Assembly (NCBI GenBank): GCA_013399305.1
Contig: VXAI01000066.1
Coordinates: 586,508 to 650,507 of the forward strand
Direction of reading: 5' to 3'
Length of the DNA: 64,000 nucleotides
Origin: Rostratula benghalensis
Lineage: Eukaryota; Chordata; Aves; Charadriiformes; Rostratulidae
Shown here in pieces: positions 13,626 through 28,300 of the stretch. The translations under genes were made by a program, and so were the position numbers. Under the pieces are notes generated by a model. That model was not told where the DNA came from. It did no database searches and saw only the letters and a program-made list of their open reading frames with translations. The first letter of the stretch is position 1. Every line of letters begins with the position of its first letter.

Positions 13626-16600
13626 GTTTACTGCAACATAGGCCACAAAAAAGTAAACTTGTTTGGTGCAGGGCTGCTTTGCAAACAGCTCCCTGCACAC
13701 ACAAAAGGCAAGGCATTTCTGAGAGGTCATAGGCAACCAACTGATCAGAGTTAGCAGCAGGACAAAGAAAGAGGAATTGGGATGAAGAAACTCTTCATTT
13801 CTTGCTAATATGCCTAAGGTTTTGAGATGGAACATTTTGGCTACTCTGTCAAAATCGTTTCTCAGTTCAAAAAGCTTTCGCTAACCCCAGTCTCAACCTC
13901 ATCTACAGGGAAATAGTTTGAGTGCCTCCAACAGCTCCAGGAGTTATGGGGACTTCTATTGAACGTCATGAGGAGTTCCATTGAACACTGGAGGAAATTT
14001 GTTCCTCTCAAGTGAACTTAATGGTTTCCAGCTTTTAGGCTCTGATCAGATGTCATTTATTTGCACCATTCCAGCCCAGGTGTTTTCAAGTATTCAACAG
14101 TGAGTAGGAAAATATGAAAGCGTGAGTGAAGGGAGAACTCTGCAAATGTCTCACTCTTTGATGTGCTCCAAAAACACTTACATGACCAACAGGGCATTTA
14201 AATATTTTAGATACTTGAGCAGCAGTTCATCATTAATACCCATCAAGGGCTCAGAAGGGATACTGGGTACAGACAGAATTGTCAGATAGCATAAACATAA
14301 AGTGCAGTGGAATAGAAATTAAACAGTCCATTTTCAGTAAAAGACAAATTTCCTGGAATGTTTTAGTAATATTTTTTAAGAAATTACTAACAGAAGGTTT
14401 AATCCAAAAAGCAAAATTCAGAGTAATTATCTAGAGCCCACTACGGAAACTTAAGCATCCTGTGAAATTGTGGGCCAGCATTCAACCATCTCAGATGAAG
14501 CTCCCTTTCAAAGCTCACTTCATAAATCTTGAGGAAATATGGGTAGACTGGAGAACCCCATTGATCTGACAGGGATTTTCTTTATCCAGGTAGCTCTATT
14601 AGAGGGTATCAGCAACGCTGATTCTGGGAGAAGCTGTCTAACACAACTGGAATGGTTCCATAATACAGGGTTGCTGGAGCACAGGGTTAGAAATCATGAT
14701 TATTGATTTTATCCTTGTTTCTTATACTGAGTCAACAGGACCTAAATCCATCTAGACATTTGGGTTCCTAAACTCCAATGAAAGTTAGACATTTACTTAA
14801 CTCTGAGGGCATGATGACAAAGGTGTCTTTAGATCTCTTCCCTCCTTGTCCATGAGTTGCAACCCCTGTACAATGGGTCTGACATCAATGTGCTGGGAGA
14901 TGTTAGCGACAGGATTTTTGAGGCGTTGTTGGGTAAACATTGATCCTCTACTCTCCCTGCTCTCGATCCCACCTCCTCAGACAAATATCCAAGATATGTA
15001 ATGTACTTCGTCAGGAAATGCAAACAAGATACATATGAACTGACACTCTTTGTTAATCCTGAAGGCTTCCTTTTATTAAAATCATATGTGAGAAACTAAA
15101 AGCATATATTGTGTTCTCCTAATGACTGATACACTACCTAAAGTATACTTGGCTTTTAAAATGTTATGCCCAAAAGTTTACCATTTTTAAAAGCACTCTA
15201 AAATCTATGGATGAAAATTAAATATAAGAATGATACATTATTTTATTACAAAATTATTTGTTAAGTTGACAGTTTTCTGAAACTAAGTATTCTGAAACTA
15301 TTCATTTTGCTGTCAGATTTTTGCAGTAGAAAAAAATAGTGATGCAAGTATGAAGCCCTAGAACTTGACAAGTCAAACGAAGATCTGATCCAAAGCCAGA
15401 GAAGAGAATGACAATGCTTTAGTTTTCTTAGCAAACTCTTACATCAGGCCTCATCTTGCTGGTAGAGATAATATAGTTGGTACAAATTCCAGTAAGCTGA
15501 AATGCGGGTGCAAAACCAATCATGCCTACATGCACATATATATTATACTCACTTCAGCTGTAACCAAGTGAATGGCTCTAGTAGGGATGACAAAAAACAT
15601 TCACCTAAGTCTCATTTGTGAATGTGAATTATCAGTTACTCCAATTCCACAACTGCTGCGTAAATACATTTGATGGTTTTGGAGAGCAGCAGTCTGAAAC
15701 TCTATTCCTATATTTACAGGAGATTCAAGTGCAGCAGAGGTGTATAAATGCTGCACCACAGTAGATATATACAGAGGATTTTTTTAAATTTACCTTTTGC
15801 AGAAGATTGTGGCCATGTCACATGAATGAAGAATGGCTTTCTTGCGTTGCTGATGTAAAGCTTGCGGAGCCCAGTCCCCAAGCTGTCCCACGAAGGAGGC
15901 ACAGGCATCCCCCCTGTGGAAGTCCCCAGTGTTGTTCCAGCCCGGGAAGCTGGCTGACTGACCTGTCACTGCAAGTGTGAACCTCAGTAAACTGAAGGTG
16001 TGTTTTGCCTGTGGGCTGCTTCTTTGAATTGCCAGAGCTCAGGAAACAAAGAAGGGTGCTTTGACTTGATTGTGAAAAAGAAAGGTGGCTCTGCACTTAC
16101 ATCTTAAGGAAAATCTAAGGCAGATTGCTTCTTGGCCAGGCAAGGTGGCCTCTTGTCCTCAGCTGCAGCAGCTCAGGCAGGTACCCAGTAGCCACAGAGC
16201 CAGTTCTCAGCCCTTCCTGCAGTCTAGCCTGTTTCCCTAGGGCAAGGCTGGGAGGGCCACAGCAGCTTCTCCCAAGCAGGTACTCAGGTGCAAGGGGCTG
16301 ACCACTGTTCCTAATGCTCCTCACACATCCCCTAACCCTGCTTCAAACCTGAGAAACAAACCCCTTCCTCATCTGCTGCAAGCCAGAACTTGTATCTGGA
16401 GGCAGCACGCTCTGCAGTGCGGGGTGGCCAGAGCTCTTGCCTGGCGCTGTCAGGACAATGCCCACCTACCTTCCCACTCACCTCCCTAAGAGGCTCAAAG
16501 ATGTCTTACCACTTTGAAAGCATTTCAGGTGTTGAGACTCCACATCTTAGATCTCATTGTCAGAATGACATCAGCAAAACTCAGCATACATTTTCCTTCG

Positions 16601-18339
16601 GCTAATGGCATTTCTTCCTTATTCACTGTTAAATCCTTTAAATAATATCCCATTATCTGCAGCTTTGATCAACTCACACAGATCTATTTAAAAGTCAACA
16701 TTTACCCAGTAGGTACCTTGCTGTGATGTCTAAGGCACAACAGACATCTGTATTTGGGATAACTCCAGTATCTCAGCACCATTAGGAGACGATTTTTAGG
16801 AAATGATCTCTCTTTGAATTAAAGCTCCTATTACTCATGCTAGCTTAAGTAGGACTGACACTGCTGCAATCAGAGGATCAAACTACATCCTGGTGCAACT
16901 CCACTGCTGGAGTTGGTTCAGCGTAGTGCCATCATTTGGTATAAGTTGGAAGAAAATTAAGGCTCTGCTTACACTCCTCAACTTTCTTTTGTTGCATTTG
17001 AGACTGACAGGAGACATACGCATCCAATTATTGAAATAAAAACATATTGAAGAAGAAACTAAATAGTTTCACCAACATATCCATAAGAAAAATAAAACAC
17101 TCAAAGCCAGCCAGGCTGTTATGATCAAATAGTATCCAACATCTAATATGATACCTTAAGTGCAAGTCTTAATGAAGTGGTTCTCAAATGCATGAGATTG
17201 GATTTTCTATTTAATCCTTTGCATGGAAAGCTTTCTTTGCACACTACATCTGATCAAGCATGATACATGTTCAGATACTTACCCGGGCACATTTTAAACT
17301 CATATTTACTATGGTGTTACCACATCTGTATACAGCTGTATGTACACACATGCAAGTAGTAATGTCATCATCCATAAAGTAGGTACTTGTGTATCTGGCA
17401 AACTTTCTAGAAAATACCATTCCATAATTCATCCTTCACACTAGACCTACTTTTGATCAACCACTAGCCAAGTTTCTAACCTCACAGTCAAAAGAAATTA
17501 AAAAGCTGGAAAGGATGTAGGTTTTTGTTTGGTTTGGGGTTTTTTTGGCAAAACACTTGTCCCAGCATATGCAACATGCCAATACGGAGAGCTTTTCATC
17601 CAGATTTTATATCTATAGTTTCTCCAGTCAGATCCCAGAAGGGCTAGGTAAGCCACCACAGTGTGAGACTTTGTACTGAGAGGATAACTTTTTTTGGCAG
17701 ATTTTGCATTTAGCAATTTCCAAGTGCTCTCTGTATTCTGAGATAATTCATATTTCCTCAGCATTCTTTTAGCAACCTTTTGCCATTCTTTTAGGTACAC
17801 ATACTCACCTACCTCCTTAAATTCACTTGGAAAGCAATAGGACAATATGCAGTCCTATATTCATATTCCTGCATAGTCTAACAGCCACAGCTCCCCCAAT
17901 TCAAAGCCAAATTTGTGCCTATGTTTGATTACTTGCATTTATTTTCTAGACAGGTAGCCTTTTGCTGTAATTACAGTAGTAAAATTTTCTACATCCACGC
18001 TAACCATTTTTAATGTTCTCAGCACAGAACTATGAACAGGCATGTACTGAAAAGGAGAGGTATATAGAGCAAAGGAGAGATTTAATACTGTTGTTCCTTT
18101 TCAGTCTTCAGTGTGACTGATATCCATTCAGCCACAAGTAAGAAACAAAGCTTGTAGATTTACTGAATGAATCTCAGTATGGAGCAGCAAAGGTATTTTT
18201 GTGAAAGTGCTTCTGTGACTGGGATGTATGGAAATTCTCCAGAATCACCACTTCTGTGTTGAACATATTGATAGTGAAATATACTGGCGATTTTTATCCT
18301 GGTTTGACAGGACCAAGCAGACCAGCTGAACACACATGT
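13626..18339. other. Intergenic sequence; no gene seen
   Basis: No supportable gene. Composition changes along the stretch: AT-rich around 15,060-15,330, then clearly GC-richer at 15,830-16,530, where overlapping short open frames arise by chance. None has recognisable domains. No retroelement is clear enough to name. Confidence 0.55.
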
Positions 18340-19240
18340 AGCCTACACCCTGTTTACTCTAGCTTGTTTCCTATTCTGTGTTTTCCAGCATTTCCTTCGT
18401 TCAGTGTTTAAAACTCCTGACAGGGCTTCCACTGCTTCCCTCAGAAGACTGTTCTGCAGATTAATTACATCTCACCATTTAGGAGCTTTTCCCTTGACAT
18501 CCAGGCTGAAATTTCCATTTTTAATAACATTTTATTTTCATACTCCTACTGTCCTCTCTTCTCAGCCTTTCTTTCTTTCTTTGCGCTACCTTAAATAATC
18601 CTCCTCCACCCTTCAGGTCCAATTCCCAGCCTGCTAAAGCTGTTTTACCTCTCAATGGCAACACAAAGCAGCCTAAAAGCCAGTTTAACAGCCAGCAGAG
18701 GATTCCCCTCCTCCCAGAGGAAGGGAATCCTCTGCTCTGGTGGAGGCATTCTACCAGTTATACACCAGCCTTTTCCCCACTCTGTGGTGCAGAGAAGCTG
18801 GCCATCAATGCTGGGCTGTATTTGTAGTGCAAAACTGCTGTGGATTGCTGGGGTTTGGTCCATGCCAGGCTATGCTGCAGAATTGGGGTGCCTTTGAAAT
18901 CTGCCTCTGATACAGCTTGTCACGCTTTCCCTCCCAGACAGCAGAGCTGTTTCCGTTTTCCCCCAGGGCATTACCTTACATTTGTCCCAGCTGACATTCC
19001 TTTCCTTATTTCTTTGGCATGTTTCTGATCTCAGTTCCCTTTCTATTATTTCGCTGCCCTCAGTGATATTTGTAATGTCTCCAATTTAGTATCATCTGTG
19101 AATTTCATTAACCAGCTGTTTACTCTCCTCTTTCAGATCATTAACAAGGATGTTAAATAACACTGGACCTAACGCTATTCCCTGCATTACATTAGTAGGA
19201 AACTTCCCTACACTTGATGCGTTGCCTTTTATTGTTCTGC
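18340..19240 (-). mobile_element. Ancient CR1-like LINE remnant with reverse-transcriptase segment, minus strand
   Basis: Read on the minus strand, 19,190-19,120 translates to a reverse-transcriptase block with GPVLFNILVNDLKEE. After a frameshift it continues as FTDDTKLE at about 19,080-19,100, the family's version of the FADDTKL catalytic segment. Further along, near 18,990, a KCK-type region with AAATGTAAGGTAATGC follows. The 3' part (18,404-18,530) matches the CR1 segment with a GGAAATTTCAGCCTGGAT-like line. It is heavily mutated and cannot encode protein. A long hairpin lies inside it at 18,694-18,736. Boundaries are approximate. Confidence 0.7.
18694..18736. repeat. 43-bp inverted repeat (14-bp perfect arms)
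   Basis: The left arm AGCAGAGGATTCCC (18,694-18,707) is the exact reverse complement of the right arm at 18,723-18,736. The 15-nt centre can add a further four base pairs (TCCT with AGGA) after one C.A mismatch, leaving a 5-nt loop. As RNA it would form a compact, stable hairpin on either strand. Confidence 0.95.
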
Positions 19241-19596
19241 TCTGTACAGCTCTCTAGCTGGGTGTTCAACCCACACACAACATTTCTGGAAGCGGAAGGA
19301 TGTGAACTAATTTTTCAGGTAAGAGTTTGTAAGCAAAGGCTTCCGATGCCTCACTAAAACCCAGTGTGTATCTACCATTTGATATCACGGGAATTTTATT
19401 TTGGGGAAGAAATTAATATTTTTTTTAAGCTAAGAATTTTTCTATATAAACCACAATGTTCACTATAATAGCAATGGAGGCACCAAAGCTGTTTCAGTGA
19501 CTGATACACTCTTGTTACAGTATTTTTTTGTCAGCACTAATGCTGCTTTATCTCCAGACAGTGTATTGCCTTGCTTTTGCATTTGCAAAAAGACAC

Positions 19597-19632
<36 letters not shown>

Positions 19633-21579
19633 TGGAATTTTGCATGGTTGTGTTTCAAGCTAGGAGTCTCCCACACTGCAATCAAGGGTAATGGCAACTA
19701 CTCACAGGTGTACATATAGCACATAAACAAGTGAAACATTGATTGTGAGGGGTGCAGTGACAGTCCTCTATCCATAGCATAATCTTCTCAAGAGATATTT
19801 AATCAGATGATTATTTACATCTTAAAGACCAAGGAAAGGGAAAATGTTAACATCGAATTATGGGGAGGAATGATAAAGAAGATGCTGTGCATGAAGTGCT
19901 CATCACAGAACTGATGAATAAAGGGTTTGCCTGAATATGCCTTAACACCATTAGTGCAATTTAAGCCCAGGCACTTGCATGATCTAAATCAGCAGAATCC
20001 ACTGGAGCTAGTGGAGTTTCAGCAGATCAAAACCCAGGCGATTTTGCTTTAACCTGTCTCTGAAGCTCTGGGCAAGTCTTATGGTTTTTTTCCCTCTTTT
20101 TTTTTTTATTTTTTTTGTTTGTTTGTTTTGGTTTTGTCTTACAGTTTCCAAGTTGACTCATATTATACAACATTATAAAGCATGTTAAAGAGAACACAGA
20201 GTCAAATGTCACCTTCAGAGGCTTGTTCTTTTGTATATAAAATTCTCCCAGTTAAAACTATCTCTGGGTAGAGATAGGACACTGAGCTGAAATTTATTCT
20301 ACTAATACTGAAATGGAAGAAGGCTTGCAAAAGTCAATGAGGTTTCTAGTGGTGCATAAAAACATGTGGAGAGCTTATGGCACAAATTATAGTTACATCC
20401 CTTACACTAAGCCTTTCTTTTAATAAGTACACATTTCCTACTGTAAGAGCCAATGTAGTTCAAGGAGTTTGCCATCTGTACTTAGATGGTGAAGGCAGAC
20501 TCAGAACTGGGATTGTTAGGAGTTCTGATCAAAAAAGAACAATCTGATCTTACAGGTAACATTCTTTCCCTAATTCAAGACATTTCACTGAAGAATACAA
20601 GACATCTGGAATTCTTTGGCTTGGGAGTCGCAGGAAGAATAACAACATGGAAAGCAGAACAGGTCATTGTGTAGTCTGCTGGATTGGTTCAATTACACAA
20701 ACCCCCACGTCACTTCCATCCAATACAGCTTCAACTCTGGAATGAAATATAGACTGCAGAGACGTTAAAATCATAAACTAAGTTTTGAAACACTCCGCTG
20801 CTACTTTAAAGCCAGAGAAACTACTAAGTGCTTAAAGATGAGTGACTGGTGTGTATCAACTGTTACTCCTATTTTTATAGTATTTGTTGTGGGGAATTTT
20901 GACAGCTGGTGCTGTTAAGTAGGACATGCCTGTAGGATTCAGAACTCTGCTTTCTCCACAAAAAATTATTAGCATAAATCTAAAGCTTTAGGTCACTGTA
21001 TTCTGATCATCCCCAGTACCAAATATTGTAGACAAAAAACCACAGTAGTAATAACAAGTCTATCACTCAAGTTGGTAGCTCACTAGAGCAGCTGCTTTGC
21101 TGCTTACCCACAATCTGCAGTATGTGCATCCTTGTTGTCCATCAGATTGTAAAGCAAATGCTGGAGTGGACTAGCTGGACGGGATTTACACGAAGTCTCA
21201 GTCAAATTCAGGGGAGCACACCTTTCTCTTTGGTAATTAGATTCAGTGTCATTCTTGGTTTTCTGAACCCAGTAACCCATTTCTTTACCTTATGATATCT
21301 TAGCAATTTTCATTAGCAAGTCAATTTCTATGCACCACTTTTAAAAAGCACCAGCTGCACCAGTAAAAATGTGCATCCATTCACTGAACAGTCAAAAAAT
21401 CCAAATGCATATTAATACATCTATACTCACTGAACTCTCATGCACACCTAAATAGCTATCACTTGTTCCTCATTTCCAATACAATGTCCCACATAATGCT
21501 GATGAAAATACAATACAGTGGGTGCAAAACTGTCTGAAAACCATACCTAGAGAGCAATTTTCAATGGTTCTCTATCAAA
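19241..21579. other. Intergenic sequence with A30 tract; no gene seen
   Basis: Only simple-sequence features stand out: an A30 run at 19,601-19,630 and a T/G-rich run at 20,087-20,134. The rest is unremarkable and AT-rich, with no supportable coding region. Confidence 0.6.
19601..19630 (+). repeat. Poly(A) tract, A30
   Basis: Thirty consecutive A, the longest pure homopolymer that I noted in the window. No retroposon body is recognised on its 5' side. Confidence 0.95.
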
Positions 21580-22345
21580 ATGAAAGAGAGGCATCAAACA
21601 AGGGTCTAGATCAGGTACTATTCAACATTCTCATCAGTGACCTGAATGACAAAATAAAAAGCTAGGAATATAAAAATTGTTGAAGAGATCAAACCAGAAG
21701 GTACTGTAAGAGCTACATTGAGCTATAGGAAGAGCCAAACAAATTAAGAAGAGATCTGAAAGTGTTTTGGGGCTATAAAGAATGTTTAATGTCATACTCC
21801 GCTGCATAAAACCACACATATTGTACAAGGCATGTATGAAGAAATGAAGTAATTCCTCTGCTCTATACATTGGAAAAACCCCAGGTGCTATCAGTTTGAG
21901 GCACCTTTCTTCAACAAGGCTGTGATCCAAGCAGAGAAAATCTAGATGCAATGATAAATCAAGAAGCCATAACCTAGCAGGTTAATTAACCAGCATTATT
22001 AAGCCAGCAAAGGAAAGAGCAAGGTACGTTACATTTTAACCTGATAACAATTTGCAGTCGCATTAAAGGCTGCAGAAAAGAGGAATGGATTCAAAGCTGC
22101 CCCGAGCCACAATGAATAGAGTAAGAAATAACAGGTTTAAATTACAGGAAGGAAGAGTCAGATTGGATATTACGAGAGAACTGTTGTATGGCAAAAACAG
22201 CGAAGCACAGGAAGAGATTTCCTGGACATATTGTGCAGCTTCCCAAAATGATGTTTTTTAAACAAAAACGAGCCAAGCATCTGTGGGAGTGACACAGGAA
22301 CAATCAGTTACACCACCCTGGGCCACAAGGATAGCCTTGATGCCT
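21580..22345 (+). mobile_element. CR1-like LINE fragment with reverse-transcriptase end, plus strand
   Basis: At 21,610-21,655 the plus strand encodes LDQVLFNILISDLNDK, the GxVLFNILISDLD segment of CR1 reverse transcriptase. Later segments follow CR1 order: a GCTCTATACATTGG...CCCCAGGTG region near 21,860-21,890 resembling the GCTCTACA..TAAGACCCCAGCTGGAGTA block, then AGAAATAACAGGTTTAAATT with GGAAGAGTCAGATTGGATATTA near 22,120-22,170, then a decayed end near 22,345. Many indels make it non-coding. Confidence 0.7.
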
Positions 22346-25300
22346 CCTAAGAGCCCTTCAAGTTCTTGTGGATAAATTTAATCTCTTGGCTTTAACATTT
22401 TCATGGTGGGGGTGGGAGAAACGTGAGAGCCCATGTTTTGAAATGAAAAATATGCAGATTTCCAATTCTTACTTCAAATCCAAGAACAGATGTTAAGATT
22501 TCTTACTCACAATTTCTGCTCCTAATGTTTTCTGCAAGACAGTGTCACATGATGACAAACTTCCATGCACTGCAAGCTACTCCAACACCTCCTCATCCTC
22601 ACTTGTTACTCCAGTTGCTGTATTTCTTTTGGTACATTGGAGAAAGCTGTAGCACATATTAATTCAGAGTTGATACCTCTCTGGCACGCTAACTGACTGG
22701 ATGGCTAATTGGCTATTACAGCTGTGGTTCACAACAATGTATCTTTACCATATCTTAACGGTCCTTTTTAGAGGCCCGATGATGGAAAATTGTAATTTAA
22801 AAGTTTATTCATTTCCATACTTGCTGCCAAAGGATTCCTGATAGAAATTTGTTTTCCTTATCTCATATCAAGTTTGTAGATGAACTATAAACTTAGACTG
22901 CTAGACATTCCTCTACCATCAACTTCAATTTCAGTCTGGGCTGCTGAGGGGCTTTTTTTATTTATGAAGATGATACAAGGCTGTACCTTTTCCATTAATA
23001 CAACCATACCTTACTCCATTCTGCCTCTCCTGTACAACACTGCTGGTAGGAATGGGAGATTAATTCCCTATCACAGTAAAAAAAGGTCTCCGGTGATTTT
23101 TTAGACTTAGTTCAACTAAAATTTGAAGTCTCCATGCAGTAAACTTCTTCATTTGATTCTCAGTCTTCAGGGCACGGAGGCAATTTGATTCTCAACATCC
23201 AGTCCAGAGGATTGATCCTTAAAGGCAAGGAATGAAGGTTTAATCACACCGAAAGGATACAGCAATTAGAACTCAAACTAAATCTGAACTTGCAGCAAAT
23301 GCGGTGGAGAAATTTGGGAGCTCCATGTTCTCTATCTAGCACGTTCTCTCACTGCTATAACCTGTAACAAGACCAAAGGGCTGTGGCAACAGTAATGTAA
23401 TGTTGATAACACTGTTCCATTATACAGTTCTTTCATCCACAGGGGTTTGAACACACCTTTATTAGGTCGTATAGGAATCTTTTAACTATTTAAATGCAAC
23501 CCAGTGAAAAACAGAAACAAGGCTCTGCATGGAAACAACCCTTATCATTGCAGAGAATTTGAGGGCAGAAAATGAACTATACCAGAATCTCTTATCAACA
23601 CGGTGGTGAGATGAAAGGAAGGGTTGCCTTCAAGATGATGAACTACATAGTCAAAACCAGAAGCCAACACTCTCCTATTCACTCTCCTTTTTATTTAAAC
23701 ACAAAGAGACTTTGAGTCCTTGCCCCTCCATACTGGGTGTTCTGAAACTTCAGGAAACCTCCCTGGGGCTGAGGAAACAATGAATGTCCTCTACTGACCT
23801 GCAGATGGATGAGTAACGGCCAAAGTACAGAATCCTTTGAAGGGAGATATTCACCAATGCCTTAATTTTTTAGGTGGTATGGGTTGGCAGAGAAAGGGTG
23901 CAAATGCCCTGCCATGATCTGAATCAGTATTTCCAGTGAAAATCCTGGAAGGGAGCTGTCCCTGTTATCTACTAAAATGTTGATAAAGTAAAAAGAAAAT
24001 CTATCTTTATCATCATCACTAACTTCAAGGAATAACCACTGTTAGCAGAAGGCTGGCTTGGCTAACACGGAGCCGCCTGAGCCACAGCAAGACTTCCTGG
24101 CCTGGGACTCCCACTCCTTCACTGAATTAACTTTTAAAAAAAGAGCATAACACTAGGGCAAGAACTGATGGCAATGAGTAACTCCAGACGTGCAACTGAG
24201 AGAGAACAAAACAAGGCTGCACAAACATGCATGGGAAAACCTGGTCTAAACTGCCATTACTGAACACCCCCCCCAGTACAGATAAGGTCCAGCTGTAGCT
24301 GTGAAGATGACATTCCTCTCTGGAGATGAGCCAAGCTGGAGGAGGATGTGTCCCACCACCATTGCCATGATGTTTGAGTTACTGCCAGCTATGGAGTAGA
24401 GAATTCATCATCTGTCAGTGACCTCCAAGATCAGTCAAAGTTTTCATTGCTCAGAAAGGAAAAATCATACAAAAAGTGAAACATCTGTTAGGAGAATAAG
24501 CTGCATTTTATGGTGTTTGCCGTGTGCAGCAACATGCCTGTAATCTCAGGCCATGTTTGCTATAACATACTGACTCACTGCCCCTCTTCCCTAACACATT
24601 TCTGATGCCCAAGTTCACCTTGAATTCAACATTTATTTCTGTCAGTGGTGTTTTAAATGTTTGCATAGACAGAGTTATCAAGGTAAGTGTGAGCAGATCA
24701 TAGGTACGCCAGAGCAGCTCCTCACTTGGCGCTCCGTTTAGAGCTCTGCTTGAGTTACGTACCCAGCAGTCACCAAGTCTTTCCTTACCCATGGTCTGGA
24801 GTGTAAAGTCACAGTAGTATTCAAAAGGTTAAAGCAGAGTGAACTGTTAATTTTAATGCTTTCTCTAAGCTTCAGTTTTAATAAGCGAAAATGATGTTCT
24901 TATTTGCAGTAAAGTGGTGTTATAAAATTCTGTCTGTCAAGCTCATTTTAAAACCATGGAAATAAATGATCTGACAAAATCAGGCTATTAGACAAGTGAA
25001 GAAGAGTGATTTCCATAAAAGTAGAGGAGCTGTTCCTTAATTTCACACTTGGTAGTCTTTTGGGTCGACTAAATTTTTAAATAAGTGATAAAATTATATT
25101 AGCGCAATTGCATTTTTATAGATTTTTTTGGTCATTGTACTCTTTTTCAATTCCTTTATTTTAGCTCAAACCATTCTGCTGAAAGGTTACCTCTCAACTT
25201 ATGTTACCTCATAACAGTTTCTGCTCACACAACAGAACTCTAAGTTCACAAATCCTCCATAAAAGTGCCCAGAATGACCACACTGACCCAAAAGTATTCC

Positions 25301-28300
25301 GAAGTAGAAGGATCACTTTATTGCAGCCACGTACTGCTCAGCCTTGAACACTGCATTTCACTGCCTGCAGAAACAGATGCATAATAACTCAGTGCAAAAC
25401 AGTTTTGTTCCATATATGAATATTTTCTTTGGGAGCAGACTACAATTTCCGTCACCCACACCATGCTCGTAAAAGCCAAACAAACACAGTCCTTTCCCAT
25501 GCTCATACCTTTATAGAAAGAGCAGTCACTGTTCGTGATGCCTGGCCATTAAAGATCAGACAGGCCTGTTCCTCCAACTCAGAGCAGACAGCTCGATGCT
25601 GAGAGATGTCACAAACTCGTTCTGGAGCCGGTGCCACTCAAACATGTTCCAGGTTACAGGAAGGACAACTGCCCATGCCTGACTCTCCCCTCTACCTCAG
25701 AAACGAGGGAAATTTCCACACCCACAACCTAAGTGAGAATTTTTGTTGCCAATTTTTCTAGCCTAGCCTGAGGAGAGAGGAGCAAGGCTGTGGCTTCTCC
25801 TCACCTGAACCAAACAACCCATTCTGGCAGCACCGCTGGCTGCGTACAGGAATTTGGAAACGCTTCTAGCACCACAACCTCTGCTATGGATCAATTTTTC
25901 CACCTCTGGAAATTTACGACAAGCTTTTTCCTGACAAATCAAATCACACATTTCAAGATTAAAGCTAATTCTCCCCCTCACCAATTTAAATAATGTTCCA
26001 ATAATTATGTTGTGTCAGAGAGGTCAGTATAAAAAGATTTTGACCTTTTATGAGGCCAATGACTCTTCATCTCATCTTGCTCAGTTTCACTTGTTTGTTG
26101 GGAGAAGAGATCTAATACTTTGATACACAGGTTGTGACATTCTGTTTGAACATTAGCTTACTATAATTGGTCACGTCATCATGCATCATATTAACAATAT
26201 ACACAAATGCCCTGAAACAATTGTCTTATAGATCCATCACATATCATAAAGAAGCTTCTGGGACTGTTATCCAGCAGCATCCAATTGTGATGCACATTCT
26301 ACTTGAGTTCTGGATCTAAACATCACTGTCATCTTAACAGTAAGCGATAGATTAATAACTTCCTGCTGGCTTGCAAAACCTACTTGCATGTAAAAGATGG
26401 CAATACAAATTTATTGCCACTGAGCATGCTCAAAATAGAAAGCCTGTAGAAAAGCATAAACTTCTTTACTTCTTTGGGTATGTTTTTCAAAGCAACAGCT
26501 CTCAATTTTCCCAAGCATGGAAATTCCTTACCCCTAGTAATGCAGCTAATTGTGTGGCAGCAAGTTGTTCCGAACAGTAGAACTTGCAGAATATCTTCAT
26601 CTATCAGCTGAATGAGAGACATGTGACCTTGAAAGGCAAAATGAAAAAAAATGCACTATCACCTTGGATTTACATCATATAAATCACCCTGAAAGCATTT
26701 TTACAAATATAGTTTTACATCCTCTTTTCCCACACTTTCGACGTTTGTGTTTTGTTTTTTGTTTTGTTTTTTTTTTTTTTTTAAGAGAAGTGCGAAGTCA
26801 CTTTCATTCAACAGACAGCAACCTATCTCTACTTCAGTCAAATTTCAGTCATCAGACTGCCCAAATCTCCTAGGAAGTTTTGAGATTTTCAGCTAATAAC
26901 TTTATCTGTTTTTTTGCCCCCTCACTTTTGTCCAGCTATTTGAGTTAGAAATACAAGTGATTTAACTTCCAATGCAGTAGTCCAAACTCCAAGCAATTTT
27001 TTATTAAGAGGTTAAGTGCAGAGGCAGGTTTTACAGTCAGAAATCCTTTACCTATGGTTTTTGTCATTCTGAAATATCATCAGCTTGACCCAAATCCAAC
27101 AGGGAAGTAAATAAAATTATCATCCTTATACCCAACATGAGCCATTGGCATGTAAATGCCACAATCCTCAGCAGAGGCACTTTGTGAGGGAAAAGACCCA
27201 CCAAGCGGGTAGAATTAGAGTATGAGCAGAGATCTTAAATCTGAGAGACTTTCCCTCACTTGTATGCCAGAAGTTGTTCCAGGAAGGGTCAATAAGCAGC
27301 AGTTCACAGAACCCGAGGTTTATATTGCTGCAAAAGGATGCTTTTGCCAGTTCTGCAGGGTCCGCATTATTCCTTGAGTGAGTCAGCACTGAGTGAATGC
27401 CATGGTATTTGTGCAGCTGGTAGTACTATTTTGCAGATAAGATGGAAAATGATGCAAATTTTAATAAACCACGCAGACAAAACTATTAACATTCATACAG
27501 CCGTTTCTGCATATTTCCTCAGCCTTTGAGCTAAATTCCAGCTGATCTGCTCCACTCTGCATGGCTGCAGAGCCTCTGGACTACAAGTACAGTGCAGTGG
27601 CCTTATGCAGCTCTGAAGCACCGGGACACATGCACTGGATCTCGGCCCCAGCAGCAGGGACTCTGTGGAGTGGGAAGCTCTATGAATGTTTCACCCCTAC
27701 AAAGCTTGCTACACTCCATCTATCAGAAAGTAAGCCATTTCTTTCCGTCCCTCCTCTTTCTGCTTGTTGATGCCTGTCCTTCTCCATAGCACAAGCCCAA
27801 GGGTCTGGGGCTAGTATTTCAGAGAGCTCAGGCAACCCAGGGAAAACAGCCCTTCTCCCCCAGCAAGGGAGCTGCTCCATGGGGTGAATTCGTTGCTATG
27901 GGGCAACTGCGTGGCTTGGGGACATTCCCTCTGGGATGTTCAGTGCTGTCACACACCCTGCTGCCTTCCACCAGGTGAAGGTCCCTCAGCGCAGAGCCTA
28001 ACAGAGTCACCAGTGCCACCCCACAGCACCTCTTTTAAGAGTGGCCCTCAGCCACTGGACATGGAGGCATCTGCCAGGGACACTGCAACCTGTGGAGCCC
28101 AAGAGACTCATCAAAAGCTTTATTTTAAACCTAGTAAACAATAAAATTCCACTTACCAGGAACGAAGGAAACCTGTAGCAGTGCCAGCTGCTCTGCCTCA
28201 TCCTCACATGCTCCTTTCCTGAATGTGAAATACAAATAAGCAAGCTTAGGACACTCCAGCGGCTCTACTCCACACAGGAGATGCACATTCAGCAGAAGTG

